From positions 1-64,000 of the forward strand of contig NZ_JACJTU010000022.1 of assembly GCF_014698835.1 (NCBI RefSeq): a DNA stretch of 64,000 bases. Direction: 5' to 3'. Position numbers and translations under genes: made by a program. Source of the stretch: Nostoc paludosum FACHB-159. GTDB taxonomy: Bacteria > Cyanobacteriota > Cyanobacteriia > Cyanobacteriales > Nostocaceae. Shown one piece after another: positions 17,221 to 25,727 of the stretch (positions within the stretch are counted from its first letter, which is position 1; each line of letters opens with the position of its first letter). The notes under the pieces are model-generated. The model saw nothing but the letters and a program-made list of their open reading frames with translations, did not search any database and was not told where the DNA came from.

Positions 17221-18777
17221 ATGTCAGACCCCAACATTGGTCGCTTACTCAGCAAACGCTACCAACTCCAGGAGTTAATCGGTACTGGAGCGATGGGTCG
17301 AGTTTATCGTGCTAAGGATATTTTGTTGGGTGGTGTACCTGTTGCTGTGAAGTTCCTCGCTTTATCAATCCAAAATGAAAAGATGCGGCTGCAAGACCGC
17401 TTTGAGCGAGAAGCGAAAACTTGTGCTTTACTGGGGCAAAAAAGCATCCATATAGTTCGAGTCATGGACTATGGCGTAGATGACAATAATACTCCGTTCT
17501 ACGTTATGGAATACCTACAAGGACAAAGCTTAAACAATATTATTCGCAAGCAACGACTTCCTTTAGCAAGATTTCTCAGTATGGCGCGTCAACTGAGCTT
17601 GGGTTTACAGTGCGCTCATGATGGTATTCCAGTTGAGGGTACAATTTGCCCAATTATCCATCGTGATGTCAAGCCAAGCAATATGTTGGTGATTCAAGAT
17701 CCGAGTTTTGGAGAATTGGTCAAGGTTTTAGATTTTGGGATTGCTAAATTATTACAGTCAGACAGCGACCATACAAAATTTTATTTGGGAACATTGGCTT
17801 ATTCTTCTCCCGAACAGATGGAGGGTAAGGAATTAGACAACCGTTCTGATATTTATAGTTTGGGCGTGATGATGTTTGAGATGCTTACAGGCAAAATGCC
17901 ATTGCTAGCACCGACTCATTCTTTTGGAGCATGGTATAAAACACATCACTATCAAAAACCACGTTCTTTTACTGAGGTTTCGCCGGGGTTAGAACTACCG
18001 AAAGAAATTGAAAATTTGGTGATGAGTTGTCTAGCTAAGATACCACGCGATCGCCCCCAAAGCATCAGCGAAATTCTGAAAGTTTTAGCATCCGTAGAAC
18101 AACCCGACCACACACGCAAAATTAAACAGAACAATTATGCGCTAGTTCCTGCTACATTGACACTTAGCGCTGAGGTTGAGCAAAAGACGAAAGCCGATTT
18201 GCGGATATCCTCGTCAAATGATGAAATTGCTAACACTATTTCTTGGCCTCAAAATAAACCGATTGCTGATATTGTCTTTCCCCAAGCCGTACATATAAAT
18301 GATGAGGTTTTACCAGCCTTGTGGGTAATGCTACCCCAACTAGAAATTCAAAAGCGGCTAGTTTGTACCCGCTACAATCAATTTCTTTTCATCTCGGTTC
18401 CCCACCCGATGCTGTTGTGGATTACCGTCATTTACAACCGCAAACACGGTGCTAAATGGTTACATTACTACCTCGACCTCAAAACCAGTCTTGGTCAAGA
18501 AATTGCCCGCTTGCTACACCAAACAGGTTATTACCGTCTGTTATTTTTCGCACGAGAAACGCCCAGTCGGTGTACTCATATCCTGCTTTCGAGTGTCGCC
18601 TCTGCCCAACGTCAACGACTGCAAGAGTGGGTCAAAATCAGCAATACGTTCATGTCTTCTGCTGACCCGCAAATTAGTAAAAACTTACTCAAAAGCGAAT
18701 ATGAAAAGATTAAGCCCCAAATCCTGGCAAAACTCGAAAGTATTGATACAGACTCTCCATACGATCTTTCCAATTAA
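17221..18777 (+). CDS. Hanks-type serine/threonine protein kinase
   Basis: A 518-residue kinase. All key elements are present: glycine loop LIGTGAMGRVYRAKD, ATP lysine in VAVKFLAL, catalytic loop IIHRDVKPSNML, DFG in VLDFGIAKLL, and activation segment end LAYSSPEQMEG. The kinase domain spans about 10-280. The C-terminal part (about 370-518) has no membrane span and contains a globular region with MLPQLEIQKRLVCTRYNQ that I cannot name. The ATG at 17221 (MSDPNIGRLLSKRYQL) is the normal start for this type; an in-frame TTG at 17068 would add 51 unlikely residues. A PP2C phosphatase lies 1.4 kb away on the other strand, but no operon links them. Confidence 0.92.
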   Translation: MSDPNIGRLLSKRYQLQELIGTGAMGRVYRAKDILLGGVPVAVKFLALSIQNEKMRLQDRFEREAKTCALLGQKSIHIVRVMDYGVDDNNTPFYVMEYLQGQSLNNIIRKQRLPLARFLSMARQLSLGLQCAHDGIPVEGTICPIIHRDVKPSNMLVIQDPSFGELVKVLDFGIAKLLQSDSDHTKFYLGTLAYSSPEQMEGKELDNRSDIYSLGVMMFEMLTGKMPLLAPTHSFGAWYKTHHYQKPRSFTEVSPGLELPKEIENLVMSCLAKIPRDRPQSISEILKVLASVEQPDHTRKIKQNNYALVPATLTLSAEVEQKTKADLRISSSNDEIANTISWPQNKPIADIVFPQAVHINDEVLPALWVMLPQLEIQKRLVCTRYNQFLFISVPHPMLLWITVIYNRKHGAKWLHYYLDLKTSLGQEIARLLHQTGYYRLLFFARETPSRCTHILLSSVASAQRQRLQEWVKISNTFMSSADPQISKNLLKSEYEKIKPQILAKLESIDTDSPYDLSN

Positions 18778-19254
18778 GAATAATTTATGAATGTTACATG
18801 TTTACTGTGTAACAAAGAGTATCCGAGTAATAATTGTAAATTTTTATAAACAAAATATATATAATGTTGTAACTTCTAGTTATATGTATAAATAGTGAAA
18901 GTACTAGCTGCAAAAGTTAGGCTCTCTAATTGCTGTGTAGATATTCCTGTGTACATGATATAAATTGAGTATAAATTTACGCAGGTGTGATTTTCACACT
19001 ATTTAAGATACGAGAAGAAGTTTGGCTAAAGTAAACACTAGATTTGAACAAAAATGTCAAGTTAACTTTAGAATCTAGGAAGTAAACCTTAGAAGATTTT
19101 ACTCATTGATTCTTGAGTAATTTCCTAAGTTGAACTTTTGCCACAGTTTTGTAGAGTTTTTTTATCGAAGTTGACGCCCCGGCATCCCCAGCTCTTTTCC
19201 TCCGCGGGAACCAAGCAAGAGAAGGAGGTCGCCCACTGCGACATCAGAACGATT
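18778..19254. other. Intergenic, convergent kinase and nblA
   Basis: AT-rich, about 480 bases. A GC-rich segment at 19180-19245 with CCTCC/GGAGG and CTCTT/AAGAG words follows nblA on its strand and may form its terminator or be a repeat. No gene seen. Confidence 0.4.
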
Positions 19255-19452
19255 CTATGCCATAGTGGAACCAGAATCTAAGCCCCACTGGTGCTTCAGA
19301 AGTTCTTGATAAGTTGCTTCCCGCACTACCATTTGCTCGTACAGCTTGACCAAAAAGTCTTTAGCCTGTTCGTGGCTCATATGCTGCACTTGAGTGGCAA
19401 ACGAGCAGATACTGAATTGCTGTTCTAAGGATAATTTCATTGGTTCGTTCAT
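19255..19452 (-). CDS. nblA: Phycobilisome degradation protein NblA
   Basis: A 65-residue protein matching NblA along its length: MNEPMKLSLEQQFSI, then QVQHMSHEQAKDFLVKLYEQ and MVVREATYQELLKHQWGLD. NblA is a small helical adaptor that binds phycobiliproteins and recruits Clp protease so that phycobilisomes are dismantled under nitrogen or sulfur starvation. The start at 19452 is decided by CGGAGTTACTT directly upstream on the minus strand; a longer frame to 19506 lacks a good site and does not match the family. The gene is monocistronic with a 709-base upstream gap that could hold its starvation-responsive promoter. Confidence 0.93.
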   Translation of the reverse strand: MNEPMKLSLEQQFSICSFATQVQHMSHEQAKDFLVKLYEQMVVREATYQELLKHQWGLDSGSTMA

Positions 19453-20161
19453 AAGTAACTCCGAAAAAACAACGCGTAAATGGTGATATCGTTCACAGAA
19501 GTCCAAATGGGATAATACTTGGACTTGTATCTGTCCCGCATTTGTTCCTCCGTATTAAGAAAGATAACAAGTGTTTGACAGATTGCCCACATCCTAAGTG
19601 TGGAATTTTTCTGCTCTGAATATCTTGCACCTAATCCCACTGATATACCACCCAAGTCGGTCGAGTCATATTCCAGAAAATATGCTCTGTTTTGTCTTAG
19701 AAAGGTAAATCTACCTTCTTTACTCCTTTGTGCTTTCAGAATGTAGGTCTTGCCTAATCATCGATAGTTTTCCTAGTTAAGAAAAACGTCAGATGGCGTC
19801 TTCGTATCTATGGAAAAACTTTCCAAGCTGGGGAGTTGGAGGAGGTGGGGGAATAAATGGTAATAAGCGTGAATTATAGCCGCTTTACCTGATTACGTGC
19901 AAGATGTCAATTTACTAATTTATGGAAATTCAGCCTCCTTAGGTAACTTTGGAGGCTAAGAGTATTAGTATCAAATTGTCAAAAGCAAAAATGCTCAGGC
20001 TGAACAAATTGATGGGTATATTTACCGCATTCGTCATGAGTCATTAGTTATCGGTTATTGGTCAGTTACGAATAACTCCTAAGCAAGGGGGAGTATCTTT
20101 GGCTGTGCTCAACAGTCAACAGTCAGGACTCCGTGTTTAGCTTATGCCCAATGCCCAATGA
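19453..20161. other. nblA upstream region and heptamer words
   Basis: About 700 bases. The half near nblA presumably holds its promoter; I could not assign boxes with confidence. TGCCCAATGCCCAATG at 20144-20159 is an intergenic short repeat next to the phosphatase stop. No gene supported. Confidence 0.4.
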
Positions 20162-20899
20162 TTAGGGATTATTTTCTTCAAGTGAGACGAGGACAACAGT
20201 AATGTTATCGTGCCCTCCTTGCTCCTTAGCAGCCTCAACTAGAGAGATGGCGGCTTTATCTAGCCAAGGAGTGTCTTGGAGGCAGCTAGCAATCTTTTGT
20301 TCGACAAGTTCTTCTGTGAGACCATCACTACATAGGAGTAAGCGATCGCCAATTTTAACATCCAGTGGTTGCACGTCAATCTGATGCAGGTCTTCCCGCC
20401 CTAGACAGCGGGATAATACATGACGAAAAGGATGTAATCGTGCTTCATCTGGGGTGATGTCACCGATTTTGATTGCTCGTGCTACCCAAGTGTGGTCTTC
20501 CGTTACTTGTTCTAATTGTGATTCTCGGAAGCGATACAGCCGGGAATCGCCAACATGAGCGCACCAAGGCGGCTCTGAAGAGCGAAAAATTACCGCTACA
20601 ACCGTTGTACCCATATCGGCGCGTTCGGGATGATTTTGCTGATCTTGCAAAATTGCTTGATTGGCATCCCACAGAGCTTGCTCTAGCAATTCTTGAGAAG
20701 ACTTTGGAGATTCCCAATTAGCCACTAAATATCCCTGAATTTCCTTAGTGGCAATGCGACTTGCTTCTTCTCCTCCCGCATGACCACCCATACCATCAGC
20801 AACTACAAAAAATCGTCCTTGTGGGTCGATATAGTAAGCATCCTGATTATTAGAACGAATAAGTCCCGGATCGCTAAGACCGGTGAAATTAATTTTCAT
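20162..20899 (-). CDS. PP2C-family serine/threonine phosphatase
   Basis: A 245-residue soluble phosphatase of the Stp/PrpC type. The metal-binding motifs are in order: SDPGLIRSNNQDAYY, VADGMGGHAGGEEAS, DMGTTVVA, AHVGDSRLYR, LLLCSDGLTEEL and GGHDNITVVLV. It removes phosphate from Ser/Thr residues and usually reverses Hanks-type kinases. I chose the ATG at 20899 (MKINFTGLSD); a TTG at 20914 would overlap the upstream gene. It lies 15 bases after the UbiB-like gene on the same strand, so the two form an operon. Confidence 0.93.
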   Translation of the reverse strand: MKINFTGLSDPGLIRSNNQDAYYIDPQGRFFVVADGMGGHAGGEEASRIATKEIQGYLVANWESPKSSQELLEQALWDANQAILQDQQNHPERADMGTTVVAVIFRSSEPPWCAHVGDSRLYRFRESQLEQVTEDHTWVARAIKIGDITPDEARLHPFRHVLSRCLGREDLHQIDVQPLDVKIGDRLLLCSDGLTEELVEQKIASCLQDTPWLDKAAISLVEAAKEQGGHDNITVVLVSLEENNP

Positions 20900-20914
20900 A
20901 AATTTTTTCAACAA

Positions 20915-22609
20915 TTAATACATACGGTCATAACGGTCGAGGCGTAGAAGTAGTCTGATCAAAATCACTGAAATCCCTGCTGCGATTAAAGTAGGCAGCA
21001 GTGCTAACCATACAAAATTCTTGACTACTAAAATAGTAGCTGAAAGCGTGAAACCACTAATTAACAGAGCATAGCTCATTGAGAGTTGGATATTACTCTG
21101 CCGCCGTAGCAAACGTTCAGTTTCTATAGACCGAACGCGCAGGCGCATGTCTCCCCGTTCTAACTTTTCTAGGGTATCCTCTAACCTACGTGGTAGACCC
21201 AACGCAGTACTACTTACTTGAGCTGCTTGACGACTCAATTCGTTAAGAAAGCTATTTCCCTCAGAACCATTCATATCGGTCATAAGCTGCATTGCATAGG
21301 GTTTGGCAACTTCCATAAAGTTAAACTCTGGATCTAAGCCCTTGCCTACCCCCTCTAGGGTAGAAAAGGCTCGCATCACAAAAGTGAAAGTTGCTGGAAA
21401 TCTAAATGGTTGATTATAAGCTATTTCGTAAAGATCATCACTAATTGCGGCCACTGATTGGTTTTCAAAGGGCTTATCCATGAAATTGTCCAGCATATAC
21501 TGGACGGAACGCCGCACTGGCCCCATGTCATCTACTGGGGCGATCGCACCTAAATCGATGAGAGATTGTACTACGCGATCACCGTCTTTTTGGGCAATAC
21601 CAAACAGCGTTTGCATCAGTCCTTCCCGAATGTTGGACTTAATTTGCCCCATCATCCCAAAATCGTAGAATATCAAAGCACCATCGGGACTGATGGCAAT
21701 ATTGCCTGGGTGGGGGTCAGCGTGGAAAAATCCACTATTGAGTAACTGTAGCAAATAGGCTTGAGCGCCTTGACGAGCAATGGTTTTTCGATCTAAACCT
21801 GCGGCTTCTAAAGCTTCGTATTGGCTAATTTTAATTCCAGGGACATATTCCAAGGTCAGCACGCGAGAGGTAGTGTACCGCCAGTAAATTTTTGGGACTT
21901 TTACCCAGTCATATCCACGAAAGTTACGGCGAAAAGTATCAGCGTTACGGCCTTCATTGAGATAATCAATTTCTTCCCAAAGAATGCGACAACATTCTTC
22001 ATAAATACCAAGCCAATCTCGTCCCTTTCCCCATTTGGGATGATTTTGAAAGTAGCGGGTAATTCCTTTAAGAATTTGTAAATCTATTTCAAATAACTTT
22101 TTTAATCCCGGACGTTGCACTTTAACTACCACTGCTTCGCCACTGTGCAATACAGCTTTGTGTACTTGCCCTAAGCTAGCAGCAGCTAAAGGAATAGGTT
22201 CAAAATTTTGAAAAAGTTCAGGAATTTTCTTGCCTAATTCTTGCTCAATAATCGATTCTACTTGTTCATAGCTAAATGCTGGCACTTTGTCTTGTAACTT
22301 TGCTAGTTCTTCTACATATTCAACAGGGAATATATCAGCACGGGTAGAAAACAATTGTCCAACTTTGATGAAGGTTGGGCCTAAGTCCAGCAGGGTATTA
22401 CGAATCCAAACAGCTTGGGTTTTGCGTCTTGCAGTTTGCTTGGCTTCAGTCACACCACCTGGATAACTCCAAGATTTGTTGTATTGCCAAAGTTTGAACA
22501 ATAAGGTCAAGACAAAAGACCAAATGTCCACAAAACGCCGTCTGCTGGAGTATTTTTCCCTATTCCAACGGTATGCCTTATCTGAATAACCTTGTTCCAT
22601 ATACTCCAT
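20915..22609 (-). CDS. ABC1/UbiB-type atypical kinase
   Basis: A 564-residue protein of the ABC1/ADCK/UbiB family. Typical features are TFIKVGQLFSTRADIFP (the KxGQ motif), the alanine-rich loop PLAAASLGQVHKAVL, the lysine in VVVKVQRPG, and FHADPHPGNIAIS followed by LIFYDFGMMGQI. Two hydrophobic helices close the C-terminus (YALLISGFTLSATILVV, WLALLPTLIAAGISVIL), so it is membrane attached. Relatives support quinone biosynthesis in bacteria; in cyanobacteria and plastids they are tied to prenyl-lipid and thylakoid homeostasis, an inference here. It is upstream in an operon with the PP2C phosphatase. Confidence 0.92.
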   Translation of the reverse strand: MEYMEQGYSDKAYRWNREKYSSRRRFVDIWSFVLTLLFKLWQYNKSWSYPGGVTEAKQTARRKTQAVWIRNTLLDLGPTFIKVGQLFSTRADIFPVEYVEELAKLQDKVPAFSYEQVESIIEQELGKKIPELFQNFEPIPLAAASLGQVHKAVLHSGEAVVVKVQRPGLKKLFEIDLQILKGITRYFQNHPKWGKGRDWLGIYEECCRILWEEIDYLNEGRNADTFRRNFRGYDWVKVPKIYWRYTTSRVLTLEYVPGIKISQYEALEAAGLDRKTIARQGAQAYLLQLLNSGFFHADPHPGNIAISPDGALIFYDFGMMGQIKSNIREGLMQTLFGIAQKDGDRVVQSLIDLGAIAPVDDMGPVRRSVQYMLDNFMDKPFENQSVAAISDDLYEIAYNQPFRFPATFTFVMRAFSTLEGVGKGLDPEFNFMEVAKPYAMQLMTDMNGSEGNSFLNELSRQAAQVSSTALGLPRRLEDTLEKLERGDMRLRVRSIETERLLRRQSNIQLSMSYALLISGFTLSATILVVKNFVWLALLPTLIAAGISVILIRLLLRLDRYDRMY

Positions 22610-22724
22610 TTACCGTTGGTTTGTAACCGAATTATCTGCAAGAAAAGACACTCTGATTCCTAAACTGTTTTTATATGTCCTTTGTCATTTCTGGTTTGTA
22701 TAAAACCAATGCCCAATACCCAAA

Positions 22725-23051
22725 TTATGCAGAAGTTCTGCGATGATGTTGCAGTTCTGTTCGCAATAGGGCAATTTCGGCTCGCAATTCATCAATCTCT
22801 GCTTGCACGTCTACTGGCTCTGAACCGGGTTGCCTAGTGCTTGTGCTACCTTGACCGGTATTCGCGGCTTCGGCTGCTCTATTTGCCCGTTCTAGGACTT
22901 CTTCTGTAAATTGGCGCAACTGCTCTCTAGCTTCAGCATCAAATTTGCCCACTTCGCTCAAAGCATCGGTCAAGGCGACCTCTAAACGCTCGTTAACTAC
23001 TTCAGCTACCGCTCTGCCTACAAAAAAGGCTTGTACAAGGGGGTTAGTCAT
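22725..23051 (-). CDS. DUF6825-like small coiled-coil protein
   Basis: A 108-residue protein (MTNPLVQAFFVGRAVAEVVNERLEVAL). The N-terminal half is helical, a Ser/Thr/Gly linker follows (about 65-78), and the last 30 residues form a heptad coiled coil (AEIDELRAEIALLRTELQHHR). This matches a cyanobacterial/plant family often labelled thylakoid lumen protein or DUF6825, though I see no signal peptide. It lies 115 bases upstream of the UbiB-like gene on the same strand and may be co-transcribed. Confidence 0.7.
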   Translation of the reverse strand: MTNPLVQAFFVGRAVAEVVNERLEVALTDALSEVGKFDAEAREQLRQFTEEVLERANRAAEAANTGQGSTSTRQPGSEPVDVQAEIDELRAEIALLRTELQHHRRTSA

Positions 23052-23245
23052 AAATTTTTGTTACGTTCATCCGCAAAAGAATTATAACTTGACTGTATGC
23101 TTTGCGGCTTCTGTTCGAGAGTTAGAGATTTTGCCAACAGGCGATCGCTAGTCTAGTTTAGACCTGCCTTGAAAATAGGGACTGGGGACTGGTGACTAGG
23201 AAAGAAATATTTTCATTCCTTCGTTGTGAATTGTGTTCATGGAGT

Positions 23246-23352
23246 CTCTTGCAAAAGTGTTTTTTGCAAGAGGTGGGAAAAGGGATACATGTTAAAGGGG
23301 AAAGGAAAATACCAAACCTTTCCCCCTTTCCCCGACTTCTGCAAGAAGTCTT
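23246..23352. repeat. Cluster of three hairpins
   Basis: CTCTTGCAAAA / TTTTGCAAGAG (23246-23272, 11 bp), GGGGAAAGG / CCTTTCCCC (about 23298-23330) and GACTTCT / AGAAGTC (about 23335-23351) follow one another. The gap of 440 bases contains no gene. It may be a repeat element or a structured RNA. Confidence 0.6.
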
Positions 23353-23460
23353 TTGCTTAGCTACTGGTTGGAGTCGTAACCGGCCATTCATGTTAACAGC
23401 CGAGTCAATTGTCAGACTATATCCATCGAAGGCAACACTTTGCTAATAACTCTTTACAAG

Positions 23461-23476
23461 TAGTGCGATCGCACTA
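23461..23476. repeat. HIP1-centred palindrome
   Basis: TAGTGCGATCGCACTA is a perfect 16-base palindrome around the HIP1 octamer and is followed on the plus strand by seven T. It ends the ABC-F unit on the other strand and might act as a terminator for plus-strand transcripts. Confidence 0.5.
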
Positions 23477-23492
23477 TTTTTTTGTTCTCTAT

Positions 23493-25106
23493 CTATTTAT
23501 GACATTGCAGCAACTCTTGATAATATTGCTCAGGTGTACTCGGTAAATAGCTTGTCGTTTGTAAAACTTGTTGTTGCAATTTGAAACCTTGAGTAATATT
23601 AATCCGGCTCAGGAAATCTAAATCGTGGGAAATTACCCAAATAGCTCCTTGATAGTCATTGATACCTATTACCATTTGTTCGACGGTTTCAATATCTAAG
23701 TTATTAGTTGGTTCATCAAGAATCAGTAGGTCAATTTCAGAAATACTAATCATCGCGATCGCCAATCTTGCCAACTCGCCACCACTGAGTACAGATGCGC
23801 TTTTATTAACCTCGTCGTATTTAAACAGAAAATGTCCGAGTTGTTGCCGTAAAAGCTGATAGCTGAGATTTGGATTTGCTGCTTGCATATTTTCCAAAAT
23901 TGTGCATTGCCTATTGACCAATTCATAGGTTTGATCGAGATATATAGCTTTCATTGTTGGTGCAAGTAAAACATCACCTGATTCCAAAACTGCAACTTGG
24001 TTTTCCATTGCCAAAATTGCCTTTACCAAACTTGATTTACCAGAACCATTAGCGCCGACAATGGCAATGCGATCGCCAGAGGAAACATGCAGATGAATAT
24101 TGTGTAAAAGTACCCGTTCTGATACCCTAAGATTCGCACCTTGAATATCAATTAAATTTTTACGCTTTTGGCTTTTCTCTTCTAGTTGAATACTTGTTAC
24201 TTTCGTTGTTTTTACCTTAGTATCTGCAACTTTTTGATTAGCTTTATCTACTGCTGCTTCATGTTTATTTTTGGCATTTCCGGCTGATGTTTCGGCTTTT
24301 CTTTTCATCGCTCCGGCTGCCATTCTGTCGATGCTACCATTGAGAAACTTAGCACGACCATTGCGCTGAGATTGGGCTGCACGCTGTTGTTCCTGCATAG
24401 CCGCAGCTTGAGTGCGTTTGAGTTCCTTTCTCGCAACTTCGTGCGATCGCAATGCTGCATCTAACTCAATTTTTTTCTGTTCTCGATAGTAAGAAAAATT
24501 GCCTCCATATACTTTTAAACCAACAGGTGTCAGTTCCCAAGTAACATCTGTCACTTGGTCTAAAAAAAAGGGCTTGTGTGAGACAATCACAAATGCGCCA
24601 GTGAAATTGCCAAGAAACTCTTTTAAACTTTCTAACGCTTGCAAATCCATGTGATTAGTTGGCTCATCCAGCAACAACAAATTTGGTTCTTGAGCCAAAC
24701 CAATTGCTAAAAATAATTTTGTCAATTCTCCACCACTCAAGTTATCCATAGGTAGAGAAAGGTCAATATTTGTATTAAATTGTGCAAGCAAAATTTCCTC
24801 AATTTTCCACCATTCATCCGAGATAGAAATCAAAAAATTTAGTACTGTATCTGACTTAATTTCTTGCCTGATAGTGCTGATTTGAGGCAAATAATAAACA
24901 ACACCATGATGCCAAACTGAACCTGCGCTGGGTGTAATTTGGCCTGCAAGAATCTTGAGTAGGGTTGATTTTCCTATACCGTTATTACCGACTAAAGCAA
25001 TGTAATCACCCGCTTCAATACTAACCTGAACTTTTTCAAACAAAGTTCTTTCTAAGCTGAGTTCATAGCTTAAATTCTCAGCTAATAATATTGATTTTTT
25101 CTGCAT
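23493..25106 (-). CDS. ABC-F family ATPase
   Basis: A 537-residue protein with two nucleotide-binding domains and no membrane part. Domain 1 has GNNGIGKSTLLK, LSGGELTKLFL and LLLLDEPTNHMD; domain 2 has GANGSGKSSLVK, LSGGELARLAI and LLILDEPTNNLD. Between them lies a long positively charged, Ala/Gln/Lys-rich helical linker (about 220-310). ABC-F proteins bind the ribosome E site and rescue stalled or drug-blocked ribosomes. The compact layout resembles the Msr/Vga-type antibiotic-protection branch, but housekeeping translation factors have the same domains, so resistance is not shown. The gene is monocistronic. Confidence 0.92.
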   Translation of the reverse strand: MQKKSILLAENLSYELSLERTLFEKVQVSIEAGDYIALVGNNGIGKSTLLKILAGQITPSAGSVWHHGVVYYLPQISTIRQEIKSDTVLNFLISISDEWWKIEEILLAQFNTNIDLSLPMDNLSGGELTKLFLAIGLAQEPNLLLLDEPTNHMDLQALESLKEFLGNFTGAFVIVSHKPFFLDQVTDVTWELTPVGLKVYGGNFSYYREQKKIELDAALRSHEVARKELKRTQAAAMQEQQRAAQSQRNGRAKFLNGSIDRMAAGAMKRKAETSAGNAKNKHEAAVDKANQKVADTKVKTTKVTSIQLEEKSQKRKNLIDIQGANLRVSERVLLHNIHLHVSSGDRIAIVGANGSGKSSLVKAILAMENQVAVLESGDVLLAPTMKAIYLDQTYELVNRQCTILENMQAANPNLSYQLLRQQLGHFLFKYDEVNKSASVLSGGELARLAIAMISISEIDLLILDEPTNNLDIETVEQMVIGINDYQGAIWVISHDLDFLSRINITQGFKLQQQVLQTTSYLPSTPEQYYQELLQCHK

Positions 25107-25727
25107 TATTTGTCAAACCTCAATTACCAAACTTCCACCCGCGTGTTAGCAACGATTTCGGGTAGATTAGACACAAAACAAACTCAGCCGCAGACACTTG
25201 CCAAGCGGTTTGATGTAGATAGTAGTGATGACAATATCTTTAGTACATGACTATGTGAAGTAACCCTGTCAAACTAGTTGCGTTTATTGTTTGTTGACAT
25301 TTGTTGCTTTGGCGCAACAGGTGTTTGGTACTACTTCATTTGTGCTATCTCGTTAGAGTTATGATGAGGTTTGATATTGACTACAGTGTAGCATAAAGGA
25401 ATTCCGGAAGGCCAGCGATCGCTTTCTTCTCTGTGACCTCTGCGCCTCTGTGGTGAATAAAGATTTTTAACCGCAGAGGCGCAGAGAACGCAGAGGCTTG
25501 TTTGAGAAATTAGGTATCTTGTATTGTTTGTGAGGAAGATAAAATTGCACTTTCTTTTTTTTACAAGCTTTTAATTTAATGCGATCGCTTTTACAAAATG
25601 ATTACTATATATAAATAAATATTAACTTAATCTATGCCTACCAAACAAATTACAGAGTATTTCAACTTCCTGATTGCAAGACAAGCTAAACAACAAGTAT
25701 GACACAAATAATTTTACCCTTTTAACT
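25107..25727. other. Intergenic with inverted repeat
   Basis: About 620 bases holding the inverted repeat at 25438-25486, the HIP1 sites at 25416 and 25581, and otherwise AT-rich DNA. No reading frame looks real. Confidence 0.5.
25438..25486. repeat. CTCTGCGCCTCTG inverted repeat
   Basis: CTCTGCGCCTCTGTGGT (25438-25454) pairs with ACCGCAGAGGCGCAGAG (25470-25486) with a single wobble. This is a widely dispersed hairpin in filamentous cyanobacteria. Confidence 0.85.

Noticed and set aside
23493..25106. ABC-F protein as a proven antibiotic-resistance gene
   Set aside because: The architecture is shared with housekeeping ribosome-rescue factors, and the sequence alone does not show resistance.
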